A stretch of DNA of 64,000 nucleotides. Origin: Psychroserpens algicola. GTDB lineage: Bacteria; Bacteroidota; Bacteroidia; Flavobacteriales; Flavobacteriaceae. The DNA is taken from contig NZ_JACNMJ010000005.1 of NCBI RefSeq assembly GCF_014526325.1, forward strand, positions 270,648 to 334,647. The letters are read 5' to 3'. Position numbers and translations under genes: made by a program. Positions 51,545-60,470 of the stretch are shown one piece after another (the first letter of the stretch is position 1; each line of letters begins with the position of its first letter). The notes under the pieces are model-generated. The model saw nothing but the letters and a program-made list of their open reading frames with translations, had not been told where the DNA came from and did not search any database.

Positions 51545-52398
51545 TAATTAGTGGGTGTAAAGTTCACACTTACTTTACCATATTGTCTTGCTGGCGCTTT
51601 CGAATCGGCTGGCCATTTGTAAGACAAGGCTATTTTTTTGGCTTGGGTTTTAAGACAAGAAGTTGCATTATTACTTCCTCTTACACCTGGTGTCGCTTCT
51701 ATTACGCGACCACTGCGATCGACAACAATATCGACAACAATTAAACCGTATTCATTTTCACAACCATCTTGCATTGTAAAACTAGGCTTACCTCTACCAT
51801 TTAAACCGTAACCGACGCCTCCATTTCCTGAACCAGGTGTTCCTTTATAAGGTGCATATGGGCTTCCATCTAAATCACCACTATCTCCAGGACCATCACC
51901 TGGACCTTCGCCTTCTTTAACAGGTCCTTCAGAATTTTTCACACCATCAATAAGTGCTTTAAGCTTGTCTTTTTTATCCTGTTCTTCTTTAGCTTTACGC
52001 TCTGCTTCGGCTTTTTTGATTTTTTCTAACCGTTCTGCTTCAGCCTTTGCTTTAGCTTCTGCTTCTTTTGCCTTTTTAATCGCTAATGCTTCGGCTGATT
52101 CATTTGTTAGAACATTTTCAGATGGGCTACTAGGCTCTGATGTTTCTTCAGGTTGAGCTTCATCAGCTTGAGTATTTTCATTGACAACCTCTTCATTAGG
52201 CCGTGATTTTATAGGCTCAGTAGGTTGAACTGTACCAGATCCAACAGGGGAATCTCCAAAATTTATAGCAACGCCATATTCTTCAGGAGGATCAATATAT
52301 GGAGGTCCAACCACAAACAATAACAGTAATAAGATAGCCACAATGAGTGCGGTTATCTTAGCTGAATTTCGTTCGTGTTTGGTTTCTAGGTATTTCAT
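51544..52398 (-). CDS. Energy-transducer TonB-like protein
   Basis: A 284-residue protein with one N-terminal membrane segment (about 16-34, LIVAILLLLLFVVGPPYI), a long charged periplasmic linker with Ala/Lys/Glu-rich coiled coil (about 105-150), a Gly-rich stretch (165-205) and a C-terminal TonB-like domain (about 210-284, LIVVDIVVDRSGRVIEATPGVRGS). It links the ExbB/ExbD motor to outer-membrane receptors, or acts in a Tol-like envelope role. It is the last component of an exbB-exbD-tonB operon, and its stop overlaps folC. Confidence 0.88.
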   Translation of the reverse strand: MKYLETKHERNSAKITALIVAILLLLLFVVGPPYIDPPEEYGVAINFGDSPVGSGTVQPTEPIKSRPNEEVVNENTQADEAQPEETSEPSSPSENVLTNESAEALAIKKAKEAEAKAKAEAERLEKIKKAEAERKAKEEQDKKDKLKALIDGVKNSEGPVKEGEGPGDGPGDSGDLDGSPYAPYKGTPGSGNGGVGYGLNGRGKPSFTMQDGCENEYGLIVVDIVVDRSGRVIEATPGVRGSNNATSCLKTQAKKIALSYKWPADSKAPARQYGKVSVNFTPTN

Positions 52399-52444
52399 AT
52401 ATCAATTAAGGCAAAAGTTGTTCCAAAAAAAAAGAAAGGGTTAT

Positions 52445-52840
52445 CTAATTGTTAGGCTTAACCGCTAAAATGACCTTAAATTTGTTTCTATTGGCGATAT
52501 CCATCACTTTTACAACATGTTCAACAGGTACAGATTTTTCAGCACGTAAAACAACTGTTGGTTGATCCTGATTTGATAAAGCTGAAATTAATTCAGTTTC
52601 CAAAACACTTTCGCCAACGCGTTTTTGATCAATATAATAGGTCAGATCTTTCTTTATACTTACAGCCACAGATTTTTTGTTTTCAGTTTTACCACTAGCT
52701 TTAGGCAATAAAATGTCTATGGCATTAGTGGTCACTAAAGTAGAAGCAAGCATAAAAAAGATTAATAACAAGAATACAATATCTGTCATAGAAGACATAT
52801 TGAATTCTGGTGTTACTTTATTTCTTCCTCTTAAATTCAT
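52445..52840 (-). CDS. exbD: ExbD/TolR-family biopolymer transport protein
   Basis: A 131-residue ExbD. One membrane helix (about 18-40, MTDIVFLLLIFFMLASTL) carries the essential Asp (D19) for proton flow and a periplasmic domain follows (about 60-131). It overlaps the ExbB-like gene by one base and forms the motor with it. Confidence 0.93.
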   Translation of the reverse strand: MNLRGRNKVTPEFNMSSMTDIVFLLLIFFMLASTLVTTNAIDILLPKASGKTENKKSVAVSIKKDLTYYIDQKRVGESVLETELISALSNQDQPTVVLRAEKSVPVEHVVKVMDIANRNKFKVILAVKPNN

Positions 52841-53535
52841 TAAATAGGCTCGTTTAAGTGATCTAAAAATTCTAATGAATTAGCTTCCATTTGGTAGACA
52901 ACCTTATCTGTTTTCACCACTAAATGATTGTAAGCCATGTAGGCTACAATACCAACAATAAGTCCGGCAACAGTTGTTGTCATCGCTGTATATAAACCAT
53001 CAGATAATTGTTTAATATCTATTTGTCCGCCAGAATTAGCAATTTCAAAAATTGATAAAATCATTCCGATTACAGTTCCTAGAAACCCAATCATAGGCGC
53101 AACTCCTGAAATTGTAGCTAATACACTTACATTTTTTTCGAGGCTGTAAATTTCTAAACGACCAGCATTTTCAATTGCAGTATTGATATCTTCTAAAGGT
53201 TTGCCTATTCGGGTGATTCCTTTATTAATTAACCGTGATACTGGAGAGTTCACCTGAGCACAAAGCATCTGTGCTGAATCGATTTTACCATTACTCACAT
53301 GATCCTTAATTTGGTTCATAAAATTAGAATCTATTTGAGATGCTGCTTTAATTGCAAAAAGGCGCTCAAAATATATATAAATAGCAACAATTAACAGTAC
53401 AAACAGCATTGCTATGATAATTTGACCTGCAGTACCACCACTACTTATAAGTTCTATAATGGATAGTGTTTTTTCGGTGGAATCTGCATCTGTTACCAAC
53501 TCAGCTCCATCTTGAATATCACTTTGTAATATCAT
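52840..53535 (-). CDS. exbB: MotA/TolQ/ExbB-family proton channel protein
   Basis: A 231-residue ExbB/TolQ. Three membrane segments (about 35-56, 125-155 and 165-190), with the conserved channel region AVSVLATISGVAPMIGFLGTVIGMI and the polar TMTTTVAGLIVGIVAY segment. With ExbD it converts proton motive force into movement for TonB. It is the first gene of an exbB-exbD-tonB-folC operon; exbB versus tolQ cannot be separated by sequence alone, but the following TonB protein supports ExbB. Confidence 0.9.
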   Translation of the reverse strand: MILQSDIQDGAELVTDADSTEKTLSIIELISSGGTAGQIIIAMLFVLLIVAIYIYFERLFAIKAASQIDSNFMNQIKDHVSNGKIDSAQMLCAQVNSPVSRLINKGITRIGKPLEDINTAIENAGRLEIYSLEKNVSVLATISGVAPMIGFLGTVIGMILSIFEIANSGGQIDIKQLSDGLYTAMTTTVAGLIVGIVAYMAYNHLVVKTDKVVYQMEANSLEFLDHLNEPI

Positions 53536-53599
53536 ATTATAGGTATTGAAATTAAATTTAACTATTGTAATAACGAATGTTTTCTTACTAAAGTATATA

Positions 53600-54994
53600 T
53601 TAGAATATAGTTCTGGTAAACATGAATGCTACAGCTCCAGCAAGGAAACCAATTAAAGCCAGCCATGAGATTTTTTTAAGATACCAGAAAAAGTCTATTT
53701 TTTCCATTCCCATTGCAACTACTCCTGCAGCAGAACCAATAATTAACATACTACCACCTGTTCCAGCAGAGTAAGCAATAAAATGCCAAAGTTCATTATC
53801 TATTGGTTCAGAAAACATTCCTAAACTCGCAGCTACCAAAGGTACATTATCAATCACAGCAGAGCCAACGCCTAGTAATAATACAACTAGATCTGACACA
53901 CCTTCATGGTGTAACTCGGTTCCTAACATAGGCATCGTGTCTTGTAAGGTTCCTGCAAAGCCAAATAATATTCCCAGAGACTCTAATGCTGCAACAGCCA
54001 TTAAAATTCCGAGGAAAAATAGAATACTTGGTAACTCAATTTTAGATAAAGAGTGGTGAACAGGACTATGATGTGCATGTGCATCACTTTCAGCAGAATC
54101 ATGACTAGAAATACTAAACTTAGAATTACTATAAATTTCAGCAAAAATAGCAACAACTCCCAATGCGAGCATCATACCTACATATGGTGGTAAATGCGTC
54201 ACAGTTTTAAAAATTGGAACCGAAACTATTCCTCCTAAACCTAAGTAAAGCATTGTAGAACTAAATCTGCTTTTAGGCTTTTCAACATCATCAATATTTT
54301 GCTCTAAATTTCCCTGGAAAGGCTTCATAAATGATGCTATAAGGAAAGGGATAAGCATACAGATAAGTGATGGTAAAAACAAATAAACAAATAAGTGTCC
54401 TGTAGTTACTTTTTTACCAATCCATAACATGGTTGTAGTAACATCACCAATTGGTGACCAGGCTCCTCCAGCATTGGCAGCTATAATAATTAATCCTGCA
54501 TACCAGATACGTACACTTCTATCTGACACTAATTTTTGTAAAATTGAGATTAATACGATTGTTGCTGTTAGGTTATCTATAATTGCAGAAAGGAAAAACG
54601 CTAAAAACCCAAAAATCCAAAGAATTTTCTTTTTACTTTTCGTTTTAATAAAACTTTTAATCGTAGAGAAACCATCGAAATAATCAATAATTTCGACTAT
54701 AGTCATTGCGCCTAACAGAAACACTAGAATTTCGGCAGTCTTACCTAAATGGTGCAACAGCGTTTCTTCCATCCAATGCATTTTGCTCTCATGACCTAGA
54801 CTTTCAAAGCCTTCAACTAATCCGTGACTTGAAGAATCAAACCACTGGGGAAATGAGTCAATACCCAAAGAAATTAATGCCCAACTGATAGCCATCATAA
54901 CTAAAGCCGGAATGAGCTTATCAATTTTTATACTGTGCTCTACAGTGATGGCTAAGTAGCCTAAAACAAATACTATTATAATTATACTTTCCAT
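53600..54994 (-). CDS. nhaD: Sodium:proton antiporter NhaD
   Basis: A 464-residue polytopic protein with about 11-13 membrane segments. The IT-superfamily pattern with ANAGGAWSPIGDVTTTMLWI (about 175-195) and GSAVIDNVPLVAASLGMF (about 380-397) is characteristic of NhaD antiporters. It exports sodium or lithium in exchange for protons at the inner membrane, fitting a marine or haloalkaline habitat. It starts 11 bases after the amino-acid dehydrogenase gene and is probably co-transcribed. Confidence 0.93.
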   Translation of the reverse strand: MESIIIIVFVLGYLAITVEHSIKIDKLIPALVMMAISWALISLGIDSFPQWFDSSSHGLVEGFESLGHESKMHWMEETLLHHLGKTAEILVFLLGAMTIVEIIDYFDGFSTIKSFIKTKSKKKILWIFGFLAFFLSAIIDNLTATIVLISILQKLVSDRSVRIWYAGLIIIAANAGGAWSPIGDVTTTMLWIGKKVTTGHLFVYLFLPSLICMLIPFLIASFMKPFQGNLEQNIDDVEKPKSRFSSTMLYLGLGGIVSVPIFKTVTHLPPYVGMMLALGVVAIFAEIYSNSKFSISSHDSAESDAHAHHSPVHHSLSKIELPSILFFLGILMAVAALESLGILFGFAGTLQDTMPMLGTELHHEGVSDLVVLLLGVGSAVIDNVPLVAASLGMFSEPIDNELWHFIAYSAGTGGSMLIIGSAAGVVAMGMEKIDFFWYLKKISWLALIGFLAGAVAFMFTRTIF

Positions 54995-55005
54995 AGTAAT
55001 TAGGG

Positions 55006-56232
55006 TTATATTAATTGGGTTAAGGCAATTTCAAATGCAGTAGCACTTATGCCCGTTTTTGTGTTATTTTTTTCGTAAACTTTTTTAATTGCCTTTCTTA
55101 TAATTTCAGAAGTATCATTAAAAATAGCTTCATCTGTCATTTGCACTTTACGCTCCATAAAGTAGGCAAAAACTCTGGCCATACCACAATTAGAGATAAA
55201 ATCTGGAATTAAGCTGACTTTATTATCGGTATGTTCCATAATACTTCCAAAGAAAATTTCCTTATCAGCAAATGGCACATTAGCTCCGCAAGAAATAACC
55301 TCCAAACCAGTATCAATCATTTGATCAATTTGATTTTGAGTAATAAGTCTTGAAGCTGCACATGGTGCAAAAATTTCGGTTTCTAACGACCATATTTTTT
55401 CATTCATTTCAGAAAATGGAATGAGATGATCACTCACTAAAGTATTTCCTGATTTGTTCAAATAGAGATCTGTAATCTCTTCAAACGAAAATCCGTCTTC
55501 TTTTATTAAACCACCAACAATATCGATGATACCAACAACTTTTGCTCCCATTTGAGCTAAATAAAATGCAGCAGCAGCACCAACGTTTCCAAAACCTTGC
55601 ACTATAGCTCGTTTTCCAATTATTGAATCTCCATGAACATCATAAAAATGTTTAGCAGCTTCGGCAACTCCAAAACCAGTAATCATATCTGCTACGGTAT
55701 ACTTTCTATTAACGCTTGGTGAATATTTTGGATTTTCAATCACTTTTATAACACCATGTCTAAGTTGTCCGATACGGTTAATTTTATCAGCTTGAGTGGG
55801 TTTAAAATGACCTTCAAAGACACCCTCTTGAGGATGCCACACACCGCTCTCTTCAGTAATTGGGATAACTTCGTGAATCTCATCGACATTAAGATCTCCA
55901 CCAGTACCATAATAACTTTTTAGCAAAGGGGAAACTGCGTTGTACCAACGCTCTAAAACCCCTTTTTTTCTTGGGTCTTTAGGGTCAAAATTAATTCCGG
56001 ACTTGGCGCCACCAATGGCTGGACCCGATACGGTAAACTTCACTTCCATTGTTTTAGCAAGTGATAATACCTCGTTCATATCAAGACCTTTTCTCATCCT
56101 TGTTCCGCCTCCCGCAGCTCCTCCACGAAGTGAATTGATGACAGTCCACCCTTCAGCCTCTGTTTCAGGGTCTTTCCAATTAAAGATGATTTCTGGCTCC
56201 TTGTCTTCGTATGTTTGTAGTAACTCTTTCAT
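55006..56232 (-). CDS. Glu/Leu/Phe/Val dehydrogenase
   Basis: A 408-residue ELFV-family amino-acid dehydrogenase. The substrate domain has GGAAGGGTRMRKGL and the catalytic-lysine motif GGAKSGINFDP (about 75-90); the Rossmann domain has VQGFGNVGAAAAFYLAQMGAKVVGI (about 190-215). It deaminates an amino acid to its 2-oxo acid with NAD(P). The conserved GGGTR and GGAKxGI sites are intact. Leucine/valine versus glutamate preference is not settled. It lies directly upstream of nhaD in the same orientation. Confidence 0.9.
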   Translation of the reverse strand: MKELLQTYEDKEPEIIFNWKDPETEAEGWTVINSLRGGAAGGGTRMRKGLDMNEVLSLAKTMEVKFTVSGPAIGGAKSGINFDPKDPRKKGVLERWYNAVSPLLKSYYGTGGDLNVDEIHEVIPITEESGVWHPQEGVFEGHFKPTQADKINRIGQLRHGVIKVIENPKYSPSVNRKYTVADMITGFGVAEAAKHFYDVHGDSIIGKRAIVQGFGNVGAAAAFYLAQMGAKVVGIIDIVGGLIKEDGFSFEEITDLYLNKSGNTLVSDHLIPFSEMNEKIWSLETEIFAPCAASRLITQNQIDQMIDTGLEVISCGANVPFADKEIFFGSIMEHTDNKVSLIPDFISNCGMARVFAYFMERKVQMTDEAIFNDTSEIIRKAIKKVYEKNNTKTGISATAFEIALTQLI

Positions 56233-56381
56233 TTATATATATTGAATCTTTTATAACTTATTTAAAATCTCATAATACTATTGAAGAGCAGCTAAAGTTG
56301 ATTCATTTGGTAAAAAGTTTATTAGTTTATTTAACAAATATAAAAAACTAAAAATCGCTGTATATTAATTTTTCAATAATT

Positions 56382-57440
56382 TTAAGGATAATATATTTCT
56401 CCCGAAGAATGGTCATTTCTGGCACCAGTTACACTCGACAGACAATTGATTTCTCCTCGTAATTTGAGTACACCTAGTAAGCCAAAAATTAAAGCTTCCT
56501 TAAATTCAATGATGGATTTGGAAGGCACTATCAATTCGAAGTTTTTATGAGCTTTTATACGCTCTAACAAAAATGTATTGTAAGTTCCACCTCCTGTAAA
56601 CAGTACTTTTGAATTCGACTTAATATTATTAGTAATCTGAATAGCAATATGTTCAACACAAGTTCTTAATATGTCTTTTACTGATAATTTTGAAGTTTCC
56701 AGCAATGGTGAAATTTGTTTTTCAACCCATTCGACACCTAAAGATTTTGGAGGTGATGCCGCATAAAAGTCTATAGCATTCAAAACGGTTAGCAAGTCGT
56801 TGTTTAGACGTCCTGATTTTGCTATCTGCCCACCTTCATCATAATCAAAACCTAATTGCCTTGTATAATGATTCATTATAATATTAACCGGACAAATATC
56901 ATAAGCAATCCTTTGATTGTTTTTTTCGGAAGACACATTAGCAAATCCACCAAGATTGATACAATAGTCATATTCTGAAAACAATAACTGATCACCAATA
57001 GGCACTAAAGGAGCTCCTTGTCCACCTAATAACACATCTTGAGTCCTAAAGTCGCAAACAATTTTAGTGTTGGTTAGTTTAGCAAGCTTAGGTTGATTTC
57101 CTATTTGATATGTGAGATGTTCTTCAGGTTGATGCAAAGCTGTATGCCCATGAGAGCAAATGGCATCCAAATTTTTAAGCTGATGTTTTAGAATGAAACT
57201 ATGAATAGTTTGTGCTAAATATGTAGTATAATCGTCATCAATTTTTGTGATAGCTTTTTTATCTAAACTGACAAGATTTGACAAGGTTTGTTGCCATAAG
57301 TCAGTATAAGGAATGGTTTCAGCGCTATGAATTTTAAACGTCCATTTACTATCAAAATCAAAACTAATATGTGCTAAATCAATACCATCTAAAGATGTTC
57401 CTGACATTACACCGACAATATTATAGCTAGATTTTATCAT
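56382..57440 (-). CDS. anmK: Anhydro-N-acetylmuramic acid kinase
   Basis: A 352-residue AnmK. It has VGVMSGTSLDGIDLA at the N-terminus (ATP loop), SHGHTALHQP, LGGFANVS and VEWVEKQI in the expected order. It hydrolyses and phosphorylates 1,6-anhydro-MurNAc during peptidoglycan recycling in the cytosol. The frame reaches a TTG at 57458, but the ATG at 57440 matches the family. Confidence 0.93.
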   Translation of the reverse strand: MIKSSYNIVGVMSGTSLDGIDLAHISFDFDSKWTFKIHSAETIPYTDLWQQTLSNLVSLDKKAITKIDDDYTTYLAQTIHSFILKHQLKNLDAICSHGHTALHQPEEHLTYQIGNQPKLAKLTNTKIVCDFRTQDVLLGGQGAPLVPIGDQLLFSEYDYCINLGGFANVSSEKNNQRIAYDICPVNIIMNHYTRQLGFDYDEGGQIAKSGRLNNDLLTVLNAIDFYAASPPKSLGVEWVEKQISPLLETSKLSVKDILRTCVEHIAIQITNNIKSNSKVLFTGGGTYNTFLLERIKAHKNFELIVPSKSIIEFKEALIFGLLGVLKLRGEINCLSSVTGARNDHSSGEIYYP

Positions 57441-57464
57441 ATTCAGTAAAAATAACAATACTCA

Positions 57465-57495
57465 TTGAAAATATGCTATTAAAAAGTTATCTTTG
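57465..57495 (+). promoter_or_regulatory. Promoter of the acyl-CoA dehydrogenase gene
   Basis: TTG (57465-57467), 20 bases, then TATCTTTG (57488-57495), matching the Bacteroidota consensus. The start of transcription near 57501 leaves a leader of about 32 bases. Confidence 0.7.
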
Positions 57496-57532
57496 ACATC
57501 ATTTTTTATCAATTCAATAATTTAAATATACA

Positions 57533-58675
57533 ATGGATTTTAGCTTAACTGAAGAACATATTATGATTCGCGATGCGGCTCGCGATTTTGCTCAAACAGA
57601 ATTACTGCCTGGCGTAATAGAACGTGATAATGCTCAAACGTTCCCTGACGAGATAGTTCGCAAAATGGGAGACTTAGGCTTTATGGGTATTATGGTCGAT
57701 CCTAAATACGGTGGAAGTGGTATGGATGCAATATCCTATGTATTGATTATGGAAGAGCTATCAAAAATTGACGCTTCTGCTTCTGTAATGGTTTCAGTAA
57801 ACAACTCATTAGTTTGTTATGGACTCGAAGCTTATGGTAGCGAAGATCAAAAACAAAAATACTTAACCAGATTAGCTACAGGAAAAGCAATAGGCGCTTT
57901 TTGTTTGAGTGAACCTGAAGCTGGTAGTGATGCTACATCTCAAGCTACAACTGCAATTGACAAAGGCGATCATTATGTCATCAATGGAACAAAAAATTGG
58001 ATAACTAATGGTGGTAGGGCTGAAGTTTATTTGGTAATTGCTCAAACTGATAAGGAAAAAGGACATCGAGGTATTAATGCTTTTATTGTTGAAAAAGGCA
58101 TGGAAGGATTTGATATTGGTCCTAAAGAAGATAAATTAGGAATTAGAGGAAGTGACACTCACACCTTACAGTTTAATGATGTTAAGGTTCCTAAGGAAAA
58201 TAGAATTGGTGAAGACGGATTTGGTTTTAAGTTTGCCATGAAAACATTATCAGGAGGTCGAATTGGTATTGCTGCTCAAGCTTTAGGAATTGCCTCAGGA
58301 GCCTATGAATTAGCTTTAAAATATTCTAAAGAACGTAAAGCTTTTGGTACTGAAATATCAAATCACCAGGCAATTGCATTCAAATTGGCAGATATGCATA
58401 CTGAAATTGAAGCTGCTCGTATGTTGGTCATGAAAGCTGCATGGGATAAAGATCAAGGAAACAATTATGACATGTCTAGTGCTATGGCAAAATTATATGC
58501 CAGCCAAGTTGCAATGACGCATACTGTTGAAGCTGTTCAAATTCATGGTGGAAACGGATTTGTAAAAGAGTATCATGTGGAACGCTTAATGCGTGATGCT
58601 AAAATTACTCAGATTTATGAAGGGACTTCTGAAATTCAAAAAATTGTAATTTCCAGAGGCGTATTAAGAAATTAA
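57533..58675 (+). CDS. Acyl-CoA dehydrogenase
   Basis: A 380-residue FAD-dependent acyl-CoA dehydrogenase of normal length. FAD/substrate motifs AFCLSEPEAGSDA (about 120-132) and WITNGG, plus the C-terminal QIYEGTSEIQKIVISR, whose Glu (about 365) is the catalytic base in short/medium-chain members. It forms the 2-enoyl-CoA in fatty-acid or branched-chain amino-acid breakdown, passing electrons to ETF. The chain-length specificity is not certain. It is divergent from anmK and followed by a terminator. Confidence 0.94.
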   Translation: MDFSLTEEHIMIRDAARDFAQTELLPGVIERDNAQTFPDEIVRKMGDLGFMGIMVDPKYGGSGMDAISYVLIMEELSKIDASASVMVSVNNSLVCYGLEAYGSEDQKQKYLTRLATGKAIGAFCLSEPEAGSDATSQATTAIDKGDHYVINGTKNWITNGGRAEVYLVIAQTDKEKGHRGINAFIVEKGMEGFDIGPKEDKLGIRGSDTHTLQFNDVKVPKENRIGEDGFGFKFAMKTLSGGRIGIAAQALGIASGAYELALKYSKERKAFGTEISNHQAIAFKLADMHTEIEAARMLVMKAAWDKDQGNNYDMSSAMAKLYASQVAMTHTVEAVQIHGGNGFVKEYHVERLMRDAKITQIYEGTSEIQKIVISRGVLRN

Positions 58676-58735
58676 AAACGTTTTTATTTTAAATGATTAT
58701 AACAGATTAAAATATTAAAATTCAACACATTACAC

Positions 58736-58767
58736 AAGACTCAACTTTAGTTGGGTCTTTTTTTTAC
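58736..58767 (+). terminator. Terminator after the acyl-CoA dehydrogenase
   Basis: The stem AAGACTCAAC/GTTGGGTCTT (one mismatch/G-T) with a four-base loop is followed by eight or more T residues. Confidence 0.8.
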
Positions 58768-58864
58768 CATTTCTTCTCTTATACTTACTAAAAATGACAA
58801 ATTCCTTACCATTCATACATATTCTTATAAAATAAAACTCAAATACAACTAACTTGTACTCAAT

Positions 58865-58889
58865 TAAATTATTGTATATCAATAATTTA
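58865..58889. promoter_or_regulatory. AT-rich inverted repeat upstream of the SUMF1-like gene
   Basis: TAAATTATTG and CAATAATTTA are perfect 10-base arms with a five-base centre, 110 bases before the ATG at 58999. It may bind a regulator, but the composition is almost entirely A/T and chance is a serious alternative. Confidence 0.3.
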
Positions 58890-58998
58890 GTTCATTGTAA
58901 TTGCTTTGAAACATATGTTTCATACTTTGTTACATGTTAGATATCAAGCCCCACAATCTATAAATACATTTGATGAAAATTATTTAAAAACCATAAAC

Positions 58999-60459
58999 AT
59001 GAAAACAAAAATTACGCTATTGGCAACTTTACTTTGCTTAGTTATGAATGCAAATAATATTACAGTAAGTAATATTTCGTTAGAGAACTTAAATGAACCT
59101 GACTGGGTTCAGGTAGAATTTGATTTAAGCTGGGAAAATTCCTGGCGATTAAGTGCAGGACCATCTAATTGGGATGCAGCATGGGTATTTATCAAATATC
59201 GAGTAAACAGTGGTGATTGGGCACATGCGCAAATAAATTCTTCTAATTTCCAAGCAGCAACTGGCAGTACTATTGACGTCTCTGCAGATGGTATTGGTGC
59301 TTTCGTTTACAGAGATAGTGATGGAAGTGGAGATATCAATTTACAAAACATGCGTTTGAGATGGGACTATGGCTCCATAGATCCAAATGACATTATTGAT
59401 ATTCAGGTATTTGCTATTGAAATGGTATATGTACCAGAAGGATCTTATTTTTTAGGAGGCACAAATGGTGATGAAAATGGCGATTTCTTCTCAGGCAGCA
59501 CTAATATTCCTTATGAGGTTACCTCTGAGAATACAATAAACGTATCTCCTACAGCAGGAAACCTTTATTATGATAATACCGAAGGGTTTTCAGAAATTGA
59601 TGTCGGTGATCAAATGGGACCAATTCCTTCAGCATTTCCTAAAGGCTTTAGTGCCTATTATATTATGAAGTATGAGGTAAGTCAAGCACAATGGGTTGAC
59701 TTTTTTAACACCTTAACTGAAGCTCAAAGGGAAGCAAATGATGTGACTGGTGTTACAGGTAAAAACACTGATGATGAGTTTGCACGTAATGCAATTTCAT
59801 GGACTGAAGGTGCAAGTAATGCGACAACAACACTTCCAGATGTAGCACTTAATTATGTATCAGCTGAAATGACAAGCAATTATCTAGATTGGGCTGGATT
59901 ACGACATATGACAGAACTGGAATATGAAAAGTCATGTCGTGGCCCTATTGCTCCGAAACCAAATGAGTTAGCTTGGGGAAATGCTAATTTGCCTTCAACC
60001 GCTTACACGTACATTAATTTAGGTGAGCCAAATGAACAGGTTACTAATCCAGAAGAAGGTGTTGGTAACATTATTTTTTCTATTACAAATGGTACCCCTT
60101 CTGGACCTAAGAGAGTTGGTATTCTTGCTGCCAGTGCTATTACAAAAAATCGTGAAGAGACTGGAGGAAGCTATTATGGGATTATGGAACTTAGCGGAAA
60201 TTTATATGAACGTGTAATCACTGTTGGTATACCAGAAGGTAGAATTTTTCAGGGTGATCATGGTGATGGTATACTATCGGTTGCTGGTGAAGCAAATGTA
60301 CCAAACTGGCCTGATGGTGCTACAGGAATTGGGTATCGTGGCGGGTCACACGCAAATACAGCGCCATTTATTCTTGTATCAGACCGAACAGATGCAGCTA
60401 ATATAATAGTTAATGGGAACACTAGATTAGGGTTTCGTGGTGTGCGTTCATCAGATTAA
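58999..60459 (+). CDS. Secreted SUMF1/formylglycine-generating-enzyme-like protein
   Basis: A 486-residue exported protein. A signal peptide (1-18), a beta-rich N-terminal region (about 20-145, with WVQVEFDLSWENSWR), then an FGE-sulfatase-like domain (about 150-486): MVYVPEGSYFLGG, YYIMKYEVSQAQWVDFFNTL, RHMTELEYEKSCRGP, GIMELSGNLYERV, GYRGGSHAN and the terminal RLGFRGVRSS. The paired copper-binding Cys of true FGE is not present (GFRG where active FGE and GldJ have GFRC), so a non-catalytic role is likely. It is 11 bases before the repeat-protein gene, so the two form an operon. The ATG at 58999 begins the signal peptide. Confidence 0.83.
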   Translation: MKTKITLLATLLCLVMNANNITVSNISLENLNEPDWVQVEFDLSWENSWRLSAGPSNWDAAWVFIKYRVNSGDWAHAQINSSNFQAATGSTIDVSADGIGAFVYRDSDGSGDINLQNMRLRWDYGSIDPNDIIDIQVFAIEMVYVPEGSYFLGGTNGDENGDFFSGSTNIPYEVTSENTINVSPTAGNLYYDNTEGFSEIDVGDQMGPIPSAFPKGFSAYYIMKYEVSQAQWVDFFNTLTEAQREANDVTGVTGKNTDDEFARNAISWTEGASNATTTLPDVALNYVSAEMTSNYLDWAGLRHMTELEYEKSCRGPIAPKPNELAWGNANLPSTAYTYINLGEPNEQVTNPEEGVGNIIFSITNGTPSGPKRVGILAASAITKNREETGGSYYGIMELSGNLYERVITVGIPEGRIFQGDHGDGILSVAGEANVPNWPDGATGIGYRGGSHANTAPFILVSDRTDAANIIVNGNTRLGFRGVRSSD

Positions 60460-60470
60460 AACCACCCACT

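Larger units (their letters stand above)
58676..58998. other. Gene-free stretch upstream of the SUMF1-like gene
   Basis: The 320 AT-rich bases hold the acyl-CoA dehydrogenase terminator and an inverted repeat at 58865-58889. The open frame of the next gene extends back to a TTG at 58906, but that extension has no family similarity I can see. Confidence 0.5.

Noticed and set aside
58906..58998. 31-codon upstream extension of the SUMF1-like gene from a TTG
   Set aside because: The extension has no family similarity and would bury the signal peptide that begins at 58999.
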